This document shows positions 5,945 through 5,981 of a DNA stretch of 5,981 bases, in pieces; position 1 is the stretch's first letter; every line of letters begins with the position of its first letter. The stretch covers positions 1-5,981 of the forward strand of contig JACQAB010000055.1 of NCBI GenBank assembly GCA_016195205.1, in the 5' to 3' direction. The notes below the pieces were generated by a model. The model was not told the DNA's origin. It made no database searches and saw only the letters and a list, made by a program, of their open reading frames with translations. Source of the stretch: Pseudomonadota bacterium (GTDB lineage: Bacteria; Pseudomonadota; Alphaproteobacteria; UBA9219; RGZA01). The position numbers were made by a program, and so were the translations under genes.

Positions 5945-5981
5945 ATGAAACCGCGCTTTCTTTCTCTCGCCACCGGCAAGT
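5945..5981 (+). CDS. possible start of a divergent gene, cut by the window edge
   Basis: An ATG at 5945 opens a frame reading MKPRFLSLATGK to the edge. It lies 103 bp from the guaA start on the other strand, a natural spacing for a divergent gene. TAAAAT at 5933-5938 resembles a -10 box but is only 6 bases from the ATG, and no Shine-Dalgarno site is visible. Twelve residues are too few to identify a product. The frame may be chance. Confidence 0.28.
   Translation, partial: MKPRFLSLATGK

Overview
The window looks like chromosomal DNA of an alphaproteobacterium. The evidence is an ISC-type adrenodoxin-like ferredoxin of the mitochondrial/rickettsial kind, an ordinary proteobacterial GuaA, LivH/LivM permeases, and small intergenic palindromes of the 'PAKAGIH...WIPAFAGMT' kind that litter many proteobacterial genomes. 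GC content is moderately high in the genes. I cannot name a genus.

Layout, left to right. Positions 1-140 are the 3' end of an IS1595-type (ISXO2-like) insertion sequence: the last 39 codons of its transposase plus a likely terminal repeat. It stops about 10 bp past the end of a leftward operon, which in transcription order is livH (2634-1717), livM (1655-459) and a [2Fe-2S] ferredoxin (459-151). The last two are joined by a TGATG stop/start overlap. An 82-bp divergent spacer with a 10-bp inverted repeat separates livH from a rightward LysE/RhtB-type amino-acid exporter (2717-3349). That gene meets a leftward cupin gene (3660-3346) tail to tail, with the two stop codons overlapping. Upstream of the cupin is a small predicted secreted protein (4123-3671), whose 5' end is built from an 86-bp palindromic repeat (4119-4204). 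Then comes a heptamer repeat tract (4216-4250) and guaA (5841-4255), complete. The last 37 bases may be the start of a divergent gene.

How the parts work together. livH and livM encode the two membrane subunits of a branched-chain amino-acid ABC importer. The ATPases (LivG, LivF) and the binding protein are not beside them on the side that can be seen. The divergent exporter suggests an amino-acid import/export pair. guaA (GMP synthase), the secreted protein and the cupin could form one leftward transcription unit. The cupin ribosome-binding site is folded against the last codons of the gene before it, which suggests translational coupling.

I found no clear new defence, CRISPR or biosynthetic system. 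The notable material is at the junctions: a repeat that supplies a start codon, an SD-sequestering hairpin around a stop codon, a ferredoxin coupled to livM, and related heptamer repeats in two spacers.
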